NCBI RefSeq assembly: GCF_900129635.1
Contig: NZ_FSRB01000001.1
Coordinates: 531,001-595,000 of the forward strand
DNA length: 64,000 nucleotides
Direction: 5' to 3'
Origin: Singulisphaera sp. GP187
GTDB lineage: Bacteria > Planctomycetota > Planctomycetia > Isosphaerales > Isosphaeraceae
Notes under the pieces: model-generated
Databases searched by the model: none
Told to the model about the DNA's origin: nothing
What the model saw: the letters and a program-made list of their open reading frames with translations, nothing else
Part shown: positions 14,910-23,500 of the stretch, piece after piece
Numbering within the stretch: the stretch's first letter is position 1
Layout: every line of letters starts with the position of its first letter
Translations under genes and position numbers: made by a program

Positions 14910-16910
14910 ATGAATCGCTATGGGTTCGTCCGCATCACGACCGCCTCGACCAAGACGGTGGTGGCCAATCCCAGGGCCAACGCCGAGGAGATGGTCCAGG
15001 TGCTGGACCAGGTTCGCGACAGCGACGTCATCCTCTTCCCCGAACTGGGGGTGACGGGCTATACGTGCGCGGACCTGTTCGGCCAGTCCGCGCTGCTCGA
15101 GGCTGGTATTGCCGCCGTGGCCCGGATCGCCGAGGCGACCCGGGGACGCGAGCAACTGGTGGTCGTGGGCCTGCCCGTCGCGGTTGGCAACAGCCTCTAC
15201 AACTGCGGAGTGGCGATCGCCGAAGGCGCGGTGATTGGGATCGTGCCCAAGCAGTTCATTCCGAACTATAAGGAGTTCTACGAGAGCCGTTGGTTCAGCT
15301 CGGCCACCGGGAGGGAGCCTCGTTCGATTGATTTCGGCGGTTGTGAAGTGCCGTTTGGAATCGACCTGCTCTTCGCGGCCGAAGGGGGAGTCCTGGTTGG
15401 GATCGAAGTTTGCGAAGACCTTTGGATGCCGATCCCGCCGAGCTCCGTGCAAGCGGTTGCCGGGGCCAACCTCCTGCTCAACCTCTCGGCCAGCAACGAA
15501 ACCATCGGCAAGAGCCGATACCGCACCGAGCTGGTGGTGGGCCAGTCGGGCCGCTGCATCGCCGCCTATGCCTACTCCAGCGCCGGTCCGTCCGAATCCA
15601 CGACCGACCTCGTCTTCGGCGGCCACTGCCTGATCGCCGAGAATGGCGTGCTCCTGGGGGAATCGGCCAGGGTCGGCGATGGCGGACCGATCGAACGGGG
15701 GAGCTATTTCCTGAGCCGAGATGTCGATATCGAGAAGCTCCAGACCGACCGGCGATCGACGACGAGTTTCGACGATTGTCGCAAGTATCTCAGCCCGTTC
15801 CGCAAGGTCCCGTTCCGGCTCGCACCGGGGATGAGCGGGCTGGCGCGGACCGTGTCGGGCACGCCGTTCATCCCCCGCGAAGGGAGTGAGTTGCACGGCC
15901 GTTGCGCGGAGATTTTCGGGATCCAGTGCGCGGGGCTGGCCAAGCGGTTGGAGCAGCTTCCCACCGGCACGCCGCTGAATCTCGGCATTTCGGGAGGGCT
16001 TGACTCCACGCTGGCGCTGCTGGTGGCGGTCAAGACGTGCGACATGCTCGGTGTCTCGCGCCGCACGATCCAGGGGATCACGATGCCCGGCTTTGGCACC
16101 ACCGAGCGCACCAGGACGAACGCGTTGGGCTTGATGGAGCACCTCGGGATCACGAGCGAGACGATCGACATCACCGAGCTCAGCCTGCAATCGTTCCAGG
16201 CGCTCGGCCACGCCCCGTTCGGGATCGACACCCGGACCACCGACGTCGCGTCGTTCATGGCGGAGCTGGCCACCCTCCCGCCGGAGCGGCGTCACGACCT
16301 CACTTTTGAGAATGTACAGGCTCGACTTCGTACATTTTTGCTCATGTCACGTGGTTTCGTCATTGGTACGGGCGATCTCTCCGAGCAGGCGCTCGGGTGG
16401 AGCACGTACAATGGAGACCATATGAGCATGTATAATCCTAATAGCTCGATTCCCAAGACCTTGGTGACGTTCTTGGTCCGGTACGTGGCGCTCAATGAGT
16501 TTGAGGACGGACCGGTGCGGGAGACTCTGCTCTCGATCGTGGGCACGACGATCTCGCCCGAGCTTCTCCCCCTCAACGCGGAGGGGCAGATCGTTCAGTC
16601 GACCGAGGACATCCTTGGCCCGTACGAGCTCATCGACTTCATCCTCTACAACGCGATCCGCTGCGGGTACACCCCCGAAAAAATCCTCTTTCTCGCCGAG
16701 CATGCCCGATTCACCAAGCCTTACACCCGTGAGCCGATCGAACGGGCGTTGCGAACCTTTTTTACGCGGTTCTTCAGTCAACAGTTCAAGCGTTCTTGTG
16801 TTCCCGACGGCCCCAAGGTCGGCTCGGTCAGCCTTTCGCCGCGGGGCGATTGGCGGATGCCGAGTGACGCCGATCCGTCGGTCTGGCTCCAGTGGGATCA
16901 GGCTCGTTAA
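14910..16910 (+). CDS. nadE: Glutamine-dependent NAD(+) synthetase
   Basis: The 666-residue protein is a full-length two-domain enzyme. The N-terminal nitrilase-type glutaminase has its triad at E45 (FPELGVTGYTC), K114 (IVPKQFIPNYKEFYE) and C168 (GIEVCEDLW). The C-terminal synthetase has the P-loop ISGGLDST near 358-365 and the segment GTGDLSEQALGWSTYNGDHM typical of the NAD-binding site. It makes NAD from deamido-NAD, ATP and glutamine-derived ammonia, in the cytosol. Length fits the glutamine-dependent class. It stands alone, divergent from the BON gene. The start at 14910 gives the conserved YGFVRI beginning; an ATG ten bases earlier is out of frame. Confidence 0.95.
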   Translation: MNRYGFVRITTASTKTVVANPRANAEEMVQVLDQVRDSDVILFPELGVTGYTCADLFGQSALLEAGIAAVARIAEATRGREQLVVVGLPVAVGNSLYNCGVAIAEGAVIGIVPKQFIPNYKEFYESRWFSSATGREPRSIDFGGCEVPFGIDLLFAAEGGVLVGIEVCEDLWMPIPPSSVQAVAGANLLLNLSASNETIGKSRYRTELVVGQSGRCIAAYAYSSAGPSESTTDLVFGGHCLIAENGVLLGESARVGDGGPIERGSYFLSRDVDIEKLQTDRRSTTSFDDCRKYLSPFRKVPFRLAPGMSGLARTVSGTPFIPREGSELHGRCAEIFGIQCAGLAKRLEQLPTGTPLNLGISGGLDSTLALLVAVKTCDMLGVSRRTIQGITMPGFGTTERTRTNALGLMEHLGITSETIDITELSLQSFQALGHAPFGIDTRTTDVASFMAELATLPPERRHDLTFENVQARLRTFLLMSRGFVIGTGDLSEQALGWSTYNGDHMSMYNPNSSIPKTLVTFLVRYVALNEFEDGPVRETLLSIVGTTISPELLPLNAEGQIVQSTEDILGPYELIDFILYNAIRCGYTPEKILFLAEHARFTKPYTREPIERALRTFFTRFFSQQFKRSCVPDGPKVGSVSLSPRGDWRMPSDADPSVWLQWDQAR

Positions 16911-17143
16911 GGAAGTCCGGGACGATCCGCACTCGGTTCTCGATTCTGAAGCCGAGCGGGGAGCGGATCGCCAGGCAGAAAATCCCACGGCCGGGGTGGG
17001 AGAGGCGTGAACCGGTCCCGCAACCTGTGGCGTTTGCGGGGCGGCTCGGTTATGACATTCGGAGAGTGGGCGTGATCAGGGTCGATCGATTCTCCCGTGA
17101 CGACCCGCGCTCCGTTTCCTTGGCTCGGAAGGGACTGCGATTG

Positions 17144-18004
17144 ATGCGAACCCGAGGTCTGGCTGCGTTTACGGCGGGTTGGCTGGCACTGGGGGCGGGG
17201 GCGGCAGCCATCGCCGAGACCCACATCTACGTTGCCGATCATGAAACCCGGAAAGTGATTAAGATCAAGGAGGACGGCACCCTCCTCTGGGATGCGACGA
17301 ACAACAACGGCCACGACGTCCAGTTGCTGCCTGACGGTCACCTGTTGATCATCAACGGCCAGACCGTTCAGGAAATCGCTCCGGACAAGTCGGTGGTCTG
17401 GGAGGTTGGCAAGCCGGTCGTCGACGTTGCGGAGTCGGCCCAGCGATTGGCGAACGGCAACACGGTGATCGCCGACAACGGGCGGCACCGGGTGATCGAG
17501 ATCAACCCCAAGAAGGAGATCGTCTGGGAGTACGACGTGGCGAATACGAACAAACGCCCCACCCCGACGATGCGGCAAGTTCGCCGCTTGCCGAACGGCA
17601 ACACCCTGATCTGTGCCAGCACCGAGGACAAGGTTCTCGAAGTCTCGCCCGACAAGCAGGTGGTCTGGAGCTACGCGCTTCCGTTCCCCTACCTGGCGAC
17701 GCGGCTCGAGAATGGCCACACCCTCATCAGCAGCGGCGCGGGCTACGGCAGCGAGGCGGGATACTTCTTGGTCGAGGTTGACGGCAAGGGCGAAGTCGTC
17801 TGGAAGTACGGTGGCAAGGACAGCCCCGCCGACCAGCACCTGAACTGGCCCTCCGGTTTCGTCCGGAAAGCCAACGGCAACACGATCATCTCGATCGCCC
17901 AGGACGGCGTTCTCCGCGAGGTTTCCCCCGACAAGAAGACCGTCCGCACCGTTCGGAGCCCTGCGATGAAGCATCCGTGCACTCTGGTTGTGGTCGACGA
18001 ATAA
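17144..18004 (+). CDS. Secreted beta-propeller protein (PQQ/ASST-like)
   Basis: ATG 17144 follows GGAAGGGA and gives a 286-residue protein; the in-frame extension back to 16892 is rejected as it lacks a signal sequence. A signal peptide (about 1-26) precedes repeated units of the form IVWEY...RRLPNGNTLIC, at least six in number, each about 40 residues and containing GNT or GHT turns. This is a six-bladed propeller like those of arylsulfotransferase-like or PQQ-binding-like proteins. No catalytic histidine pattern of the sulfotransferases is evident. It is probably a periplasmic binding or scaffold protein. It follows nadE by 233 bases with no obvious link. Confidence 0.7.
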   Translation: MRTRGLAAFTAGWLALGAGAAAIAETHIYVADHETRKVIKIKEDGTLLWDATNNNGHDVQLLPDGHLLIINGQTVQEIAPDKSVVWEVGKPVVDVAESAQRLANGNTVIADNGRHRVIEINPKKEIVWEYDVANTNKRPTPTMRQVRRLPNGNTLICASTEDKVLEVSPDKQVVWSYALPFPYLATRLENGHTLISSGAGYGSEAGYFLVEVDGKGEVVWKYGGKDSPADQHLNWPSGFVRKANGNTIISIAQDGVLREVSPDKKTVRTVRSPAMKHPCTLVVVDE

Positions 18005-18113
18005 TCTTATCAGGGATATCCATCCCGGCCGGACGACCAGCCGTGGGGACTCTGGCGGTCCGGCCGTTTGGGATTGACCCCGACGGCCGCCTGCCGGTGG
18101 AGAAGAGGCCGAG

Positions 18114-18824
18114 ATGTCCACGTACTTTTGTAGCGATTCCCACGCCTTCCACGGCAATATCATGAAGTATTGCCGTCGAACCGCCTTTATGACCCCTTCC
18201 GACCTTGCGGCCTTTCTCGAGCTCGAGTCCTCCGGGGGAGACTTTCGATCACTCCGTATCAGCGACGAGTCGATCGATAAGATGAATCGGGGCTTGGTTG
18301 CGAATATCAACGCGCGGGTCGGATCCGATGATGTGCTCTGGTTTCTAGGCGACTGGGTGTTTGGCTACGGCGGAGACTACTTTCGCAATGCGCGTTGGTT
18401 TCGCGACCAGATTCACTGCCGCACGATCAATTTCGTCTGGGGCAACCACGACGATCGGAGGATCGGCAACCTGTTCGCGGCCACCTTCGACCAGGTTGAG
18501 ATCAACCTGGGAGACGTCCGAATGACGCTCAACCACTACCCGATGCTCACCTGGAGCGGACAGCACCACGGCTCGGTGGAACGCCCAAACATTCATCTCT
18601 ATGGGCATGTTCACGCTCTCTATCAGCGCGATCTGGAGTCGTGTCCGATCAAGTATTCCCAGGCCTGGGCCGCACTCGACGTCGGCTTCGACGGTCACGA
18701 CTATCAGGTCTGGTCGCTCGATGAGATTCTCGATTGCCTTCGTCCCAAGCTCCAGGCCCTCGAAGTCTTGAAACGAGAGAGCGGACAATTCGATCCGTTT
18801 CGCGGTCGCTCCTCCCGGGGCTGA
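18114..18824 (+). CDS. Calcineurin-like metallophosphoesterase
   Basis: The 236-residue cytosolic protein has all metal-ligand motifs of the family in order: SDSHAFH (D8, H10), LGDW near residue 79, GNHDDRR near 107, NHYPM near 138 and GHVHALY near 164. The HNIMKYC-like region after the first motif resembles phage and bacterial phosphoesterases acting on small nucleotides or RNA ends. The substrate cannot be fixed from sequence. No signal peptide is present, unlike the Tat-exported phosphoesterase at 35621. An imperfect inverted repeat (18921-18956) lies about 100 bases downstream. Confidence 0.8.
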   Translation: MSTYFCSDSHAFHGNIMKYCRRTAFMTPSDLAAFLELESSGGDFRSLRISDESIDKMNRGLVANINARVGSDDVLWFLGDWVFGYGGDYFRNARWFRDQIHCRTINFVWGNHDDRRIGNLFAATFDQVEINLGDVRMTLNHYPMLTWSGQHHGSVERPNIHLYGHVHALYQRDLESCPIKYSQAWAALDVGFDGHDYQVWSLDEILDCLRPKLQALEVLKRESGQFDPFRGRSSRG

Positions 18825-19118
18825 TCGAGCGGTTCTCGCTCGCATGGCACACACGCCAAAGAACATGGATGCTTCGAATCACTTGTTGTCCGTGGTTGCG
18901 CCCTGAATCGAGGCGTTCCGCGAGCCCCAAGCGAGTCGCTCGATGACTTGGGCTCGCGCCCGGTCTTCTGTGACTGCGTCACCACGGTCATCAAGTGCCC
19001 TCGATCTCGAAACCTCACATCAAATTTGTCAGTAATCCTCAGGATTGGCATGCCACCTGCTTGATGGTCAACCAGTTTCCCACTTCTTCTCTTCAGTTCA
19101 GCGAAGCGAGGCGATGCC

Positions 19119-19313
19119 ATGTCCGATTTCAAAGACAAGGTCAAAAGCGGGATCGACACTGCCGCTGAGAAAGCCAAGGAAGTGACGGAAAAAGTTTCGG
19201 ACAAAGCAAAAGACGTCGCGGAGAAAGCCACGAACAAGGCGAAGGACGTCGCTCATCAAGCGGGAGAGCACATCGAGAACGCGGGCGAGAAGGTCAAGGA
19301 TCTGGGGAAGTAA
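19119..19313 (+). CDS. LEA-like, apolipoprotein-type stress protein
   Basis: The 64-residue protein consists almost wholly of an amphipathic, Lys/Ala/Glu/Asp-rich helix with 11-residue periodicity (EKAKEVTEKVSDKAKDVAEK and its repeats). This is the pattern of group 3 LEA-type desiccation proteins. The start at 19119 is preceded by GCGAGGCG. It lies 86 bases ahead of a DUF1328 gene, and both are short proteins linked to stress in other bacteria. A strong terminator follows the second gene, so they probably form one transcript. Confidence 0.7.
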   Translation: MSDFKDKVKSGIDTAAEKAKEVTEKVSDKAKDVAEKATNKAKDVAHQAGEHIENAGEKVKDLGK

Positions 19314-19399
19314 GCCGGCTTTTCCCTTTTTTTTGTTGATCTCTGACGTCGCGTCATTCCTTTGCTGACTGAACTTGCTTGCGAAAGGATCTCACCACC

Positions 19400-19573
19400 A
19401 TGTTGCGTTGGTCACTTGCATTCTTGATTCTTGCTTTGATCGCGGGCGTTCTCGGCTTTGGCGGCCTTGAGGGGACGCTGATGCAGTTCGCCAAGATCCT
19501 CTTCTTCCTCTTCCTGATCTTGTTCGTGGTCTCCCTGATTTTCGGCCGGAGAGCCGGCGGCCCTATTGTCTAG
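19400..19573 (+). CDS. DUF1328 small membrane protein (YtjA-like)
   Basis: ATG 19400 (AAGGAT upstream) gives 57 residues; the TTG at 19379 is rejected. The product is two hydrophobic helices with a glycine turn ([15 protein letters not shown]) and a short basic end, the full DUF1328 domain. Function unknown; the family is often induced by stress. It shares a transcript with the LEA-like gene and ends 100 bases before a factor-independent terminator. Confidence 0.8.
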   Translation: MLRWSLAFLILALIAGVLGFGGLEGTLMQFAKILFFLFLILFVVSLIFGRRAGGPIV

Positions 19574-19674
19574 CGGGTCTTCGTCGGGTGGGCGTTGTCC
19601 ACCCACGGAGACCCCAGGTGAAGGTCCGCGCCTTCGAGCCTCATCTCGGTCAGGTCGAGACGACACGCAAGCGA

Positions 19675-19722
19675 AAGACCGCGACCCTTGGCAGCCGCCA
19701 AGGGTCGCGGTCTTGTTTTTTT
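19675..19722 (+). terminator. Rho-independent terminator after the stress gene pair
   Basis: A perfect 17-base-pair stem (19675-19691 with 19698-19714) and six-base loop are followed by seven T residues (19716-19722). It is the strongest terminator seen in the window. Confidence 0.9.
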
Positions 19723-19798
19723 GTTGATGGCCGAGATGTCTGGATGTTTATCGCGACGGTCGCCCCTCAGAAAATCAAAGAAAACCGAGACCAACGGC

Positions 19799-20131
19799 TT
19801 AGGAGTGGGGAGGTGGCTCGGAAAACCCCGTTCGTTTCGCGAACTCCACCAGGGCGCGGTGGATGAGATCGTCCTCACTGAGGCCGCGATATTCGGCCAG
19901 CCGGCTCACCCACTCTCGCCAACTCGGCTCAACCCCCAGGTCATAGCGTTCGAACGTGGCGTCCGACAAGAAGGGGGGCGAGTCGTCGGCGAGGATGTTG
20001 TACTCCTGAGTTGCGTTCGCCTCACCGGCAAGGAAGCGGTGCCCGCACTGGGCGCAGCGGAACCGGCCCTGAGGATCATTGCCGAGCACTTCGCCTTTAC
20101 TGTTGCATGAGGGACATCTCAACAAGCCCAT
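19799..20131 (-). CDS. Zinc-ribbon protein with helical C-terminus
   Basis: ATG 20131 (AAGGAG upstream) is chosen; the longer frame to 20203 is not conserved-looking. The 110-residue protein begins with a four-cysteine zinc ribbon (C6, C9, C26, C29: CPSC ... CAQCGHRF). Residues 45-75 form a linker, and 75-105 are helical (LAEYRGLSEDDLIHRALVEF), resembling a ribbon-helix-helix or DNA-contact helix. It is cytosolic and of unknown function; a small regulator is plausible. It is convergent with the stress gene pair across the terminator at 19675. Confidence 0.65.
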   Translation of the reverse strand: MGLLRCPSCNSKGEVLGNDPQGRFRCAQCGHRFLAGEANATQEYNILADDSPPFLSDATFERYDLGVEPSWREWVSRLAEYRGLSEDDLIHRALVEFAKRTGFSEPPPHS

Positions 20132-20366
20132 ACTCACGGCGCTCCTTAACCCCACCCGAGGGATCGTTGCCGAGCCCGACGCTCCCCGAACCCTTGCGAT
20201 CATCGATCGATCTTATCGTCTACCTTGCAAGGCAGGGACCCGTGACGAAGCTCACGCCCATTTCCAGGGAAAGTGGGCATTTTTGCAGCAGGGACTGGGC
20301 AATGAGATTCGGTGTTTCGGGAATCGAGCACTCGATTTCCTGCTTGCGCATTGGGTCTGTCGGCGC

Positions 20367-21692
20367 TTAACGGACGGCGAGGGCACGTTCGATCGCAAGA
20401 CAGGCTGAGGCTGCGCCTTCTTCCGCGCGGACGATGCGTCCTACCTCGCTGGCACGCGTGATGTGGGTCGGCTCGTCGAGCAGGTGCCGGAGGGCGGTGG
20501 CGGCGCGTCGGACGGTGTAGCGGTCGCGAGTGAGCGTTCGCGCGACCCCCAATCGGCAGACCCGGTACGCGTTGTCGGGTTGGTCGTGAGCCCAGGGAAC
20601 GACCAGCATCGGCCGTCCCGCTCGGAGGGCTTGTGCCGTGGTGCCCACGCCTCCTTGGTGGACGATCGCCGAGGCGCGGGGGAAGAGTTCCGAATACGGG
20701 GCGTACTCCAGGGCGAGCATCGACTCGGGAAGGGGCTCGCGGGGCAGGTTGCGGGGGTCGATCCCGATCAGAAAGACCGCTCGGCGGTCGAGTTGCTCGG
20801 CCGCGGCCCGGCTCCGTTCGTAGAACGTGCCCGCGTCCATTACGGCCGACGATCCGAGCGTGAAGACGATCGGCGGTGGCCCTGCGCTGAGGAACTGCTT
20901 CAACTCGGCCGTCATTCCGGTCGCCTGCACATCGTCGAAGAAGGCGAATCCGGTCTGGACCGCCTGCGACGGCCAGTCGGGCTGGGGTTCGCCCAGGACC
21001 TTCGAGAAGAAGACGAGCATGCAGGTGGGAGACGTCCCGCCCTCAAAGAGCGGGTCGGCCCCCGCGGGCAAGCCCAACTCTTGACGCAGGTGTTGGACCG
21101 GCTCGGTCCATTTGCGGAGGGTCAGCCGCGCCAGACCGTGGAGCGAGCCGTGGAACCGCGGCCCGAGCGAGCGCAGGTGCCTGAGCCAAGGCGCTTGGGG
21201 AGGGACGGATGGGTCATGCTTCGACAGCAACGAGATCGGCGAGAGCACCGCCGAGATCCAGGGGATTCCGGTCGTCTCGGCCACGATCGGGCCGGCGAAC
21301 GCGATCATGTGCGACACCAGGAGATCCGCCCCCTGAACCGCCTGTCGAAGGTCGTCGTAGCTTTCGCGCAAGCTCGGCATGAAGACCTGGCGGATCACGT
21401 TCTCCGACCCCTTCTTCCGATCCATCAACTCGCGGAAGAACTCCGGCTTGGTCTCGACATCCAGTAAGTCGGGGCGGACCGGGTAAAACTCGATCCCTTG
21501 CCGCTCGATCCGCTCGCGGTGATACGCGCTCGTCGCGATGACCGGGACGTGCCCCCTGGCCTGTAACTCCTTGGCCAACGCAATGAACGGGTGCAAATCC
21601 CCCAGCGATCCGAACGTCGCCAGGACGATCCGTCGCGCCGTCACCACGCTTCCGACCTCCCCACCATCCTTGGTCAAATCCCTCGGGTTCAT
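20367..21692 (-). CDS. Family 1 (UDP-glycosyltransferase/MGT-type) glycosyltransferase
   Basis: ATG 21692 has GAGGAT upstream and gives 441 residues; an in-frame ATG at 21725 is possible. The N-terminal half begins with IVLATFGSLGDLHPFIALAK, the acceptor-side Rossmann start of GT1 enzymes. The C-terminal half carries the donor-binding signature IVHQGGVGTTAQALRAG followed by PMLVVPWAHDQPDNA. Such enzymes transfer a sugar from a nucleotide sugar to a lipid, sterol or polyketide acceptor. No signal peptide is visible. No natural-product genes stand beside it, so a lipid or sterol acceptor is as likely as an antibiotic. Confidence 0.85.
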   Translation of the reverse strand: MNPRDLTKDGGEVGSVVTARRIVLATFGSLGDLHPFIALAKELQARGHVPVIATSAYHRERIERQGIEFYPVRPDLLDVETKPEFFRELMDRKKGSENVIRQVFMPSLRESYDDLRQAVQGADLLVSHMIAFAGPIVAETTGIPWISAVLSPISLLSKHDPSVPPQAPWLRHLRSLGPRFHGSLHGLARLTLRKWTEPVQHLRQELGLPAGADPLFEGGTSPTCMLVFFSKVLGEPQPDWPSQAVQTGFAFFDDVQATGMTAELKQFLSAGPPPIVFTLGSSAVMDAGTFYERSRAAAEQLDRRAVFLIGIDPRNLPREPLPESMLALEYAPYSELFPRASAIVHQGGVGTTAQALRAGRPMLVVPWAHDQPDNAYRVCRLGVARTLTRDRYTVRRAATALRHLLDEPTHITRASEVGRIVRAEEGAASACLAIERALAVR

Positions 21693-21959
21693 CGCCGAAT
21701 ATCCTCGGATCCTTCGTGAAATCATTCACAAAGTCATTCTAGAGGGTCGTGACGGGAAGTAAAGCTAAACGTTCGAGACGTGTGGATGCGGAAGCGGTTC
21801 ACGGCCTCGGAGTGGGTGGCTCGCGAGGCCGCGATTGAAGAGTCTTCAGTGGTTTACGTTCGAGTGGACCCCAGCCACCCAGACGTGAGCCACTCGAGGG
21901 TAAACAGCGGTAACCAGGTGGACCTATTCTGCCTTGATATTGAATAATGTGCAAGCTCT

Positions 21960-22038
21960 GGGTGCCACGGGTTGTCCTCAACCCGTGAGCCAAAAACCTG
22001 GGCGATCGCTCGCGGGTTGAGTACAACCCGTGGCGCCC
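21960..22038. repeat. Long imperfect inverted repeat (31-base arms)
   Basis: Arms at 21960-21990 and 22008-22038 match at 28 of 31 positions, around a 17-base loop. Each arm itself holds a smaller CGGGTTG/CAACCCG palindrome. It occupies the gap (21693-22083) between the M24 peptidase and the glycosyltransferase; the rest of that gap shows nothing. The differing positions keep the overall fold, suggesting a mobile palindromic element or a selected RNA hairpin. Confidence 0.8.
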
Positions 22039-22083
22039 AAAGGTCTTAGGTAAGGCGCCTGGTCTGGCCTGCCGGCGTTCCGC

Positions 22084-23277
22084 TCAGGGTTGCCCGGCCA
22101 GGATGGGCACGACCGACGTCTGGAGTCCGCCGGTGACGTGGACCTGGCCGTTGTGAGCGACGAAGACGTTCACCTCGCTGCGGATTCCGAATGTTGTGGG
22201 GTCGTAGATGCCGGGCTCGATCGAGAAGCAGGTGCGAGGGAGGACCAGCCGTTCCTCGTGGGTTTCGAGGTCGTCCATGTTGGCGCCGTTGCCGTGGGTT
22301 TCCTGGCCGATGCTATGCCCGGTGCGGTGGACGAACTTCGCGCCTTGACCCCCCGCTTCAATGACGTGGCGCGCGGCCGCGTCGACTTCCCAGCCACGCA
22401 ACGGCTGACCTGCCGCGAACGCGGTTTTGACCCGCGCGATGGCGGCGTCGCGGGCGCGGGCCACCAACTGGAAGACGTCTTCGTAGAGGGCGGGGACCTG
22501 ATCGCCGACGAAGCCGACCCGGGTTAGGTCGCTATAGACGGCCCGAGGCTGGTCGAGCTTGGCCCAGAGGTCGATCAGCACGAAGTCGCCCGCGCGAATC
22601 GGGGTGTCGGCGGTCGGGTCGGGGGCGTAGTGGGGGTTGCCGCTATGCGGGCCGACGGCCACGATCGGCGAGTGGTCGGTGATCAGGCCATTTTGGTGGA
22701 AGTGGTTCACGATCGCGGTCTGCACTTCGCACTCGGTGACCGACTGGCCGTTGCGGGTGCGTTCGGCGATCAACGCCCAGGCGAGATCAAACGCCGAACA
22801 GGTGTGGGTTTCGGCCGCGCGGTGCATCCGCCACTGGTCGTCGTCCCAGGTGGCCTCGAACATCTGGGCCAGGTCCCCCGACGAGCCGACCTCGACGCCC
22901 GACGCTCGCACCAGCTCGACCGTTCCGGCGTCGACCTTCGAGACGTAGGGGTTGGCGTTGCGTGGCGAGTATTCCATTGCGACCCGATTCATTCCCGTCA
23001 CGAGCTCCGCCACTCCGGCCTCGAGCTCTTGCCAGCGGAGATAGACGCGCGCCTCGCCCGGAAGGTGGTCGAGCACGCCCGACTCGATGCGGTGGACGAG
23101 CTTGCGCGGTTCGCCCTCGGCCGGGATCACGTAGTAGAACCGGCGTGAGGTCAGCAGGGTGTCGGGGAGTTCGAGGATCCGCCGGGCCAGCACGTTCCCG
23201 CCCCGGAAGTCGCAGAGCAACCAGCCGTCGAAACCAAACTGGCGGAGCGCGGACTGGACGGCGGAGAGGTCGAACAT
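22084..23277 (-). CDS. M24-family Xaa-Pro peptidase
   Basis: ATG 23277 starts the product at the conserved FDLSAVQSALRQFGFDGWL region; the longer frame to 23382 lacks support. The 397-residue protein has a creatinase-type N-terminal domain (1-150) and a pita-bread catalytic domain. Metal ligands are visible: VLIDLWAKLD and the following Asp in VYSDLTR, the His in FVHRTGHSIG, the Glu in CFSIEPGIY and the Glu in IRSEVNVF. It would remove an N-terminal residue before proline or act as a related dipeptidase in the cytosol. It is divergent from recQ with 223 bases between starts. Confidence 0.9.
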   Translation of the reverse strand: MFDLSAVQSALRQFGFDGWLLCDFRGGNVLARRILELPDTLLTSRRFYYVIPAEGEPRKLVHRIESGVLDHLPGEARVYLRWQELEAGVAELVTGMNRVAMEYSPRNANPYVSKVDAGTVELVRASGVEVGSSGDLAQMFEATWDDDQWRMHRAAETHTCSAFDLAWALIAERTRNGQSVTECEVQTAIVNHFHQNGLITDHSPIVAVGPHSGNPHYAPDPTADTPIRAGDFVLIDLWAKLDQPRAVYSDLTRVGFVGDQVPALYEDVFQLVARARDAAIARVKTAFAAGQPLRGWEVDAAARHVIEAGGQGAKFVHRTGHSIGQETHGNGANMDDLETHEERLVLPRTCFSIEPGIYDPTTFGIRSEVNVFVAHNGQVHVTGGLQTSVVPILAGQP

Positions 23278-23500
23278 CGAGCTTGACTCCATCGGGGGAC
23301 GAGAGTAGTGTTCGTCTGTCGAGCGATCAGGGGACAAATTCGTTCTCCCCCCAAGTTTGTCCTCAGAGGGCGGGGAACTCAACCGATCTTCGGCTCGGTC
23401 CCGAAATCGGCCGGGAATCCTTTGGGGGGAGGTACGTTATGATAGGGCTCGATTGGTTACCGGACCCTGCACGCGACGCCTCGCGACGGGAGAATGCTCT

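Noticed and set aside
16907..18310. Minus-strand open frame of 467 codons
   Set aside because: It is antisense to the secreted propeller gene with its signal peptide and blade repeats.
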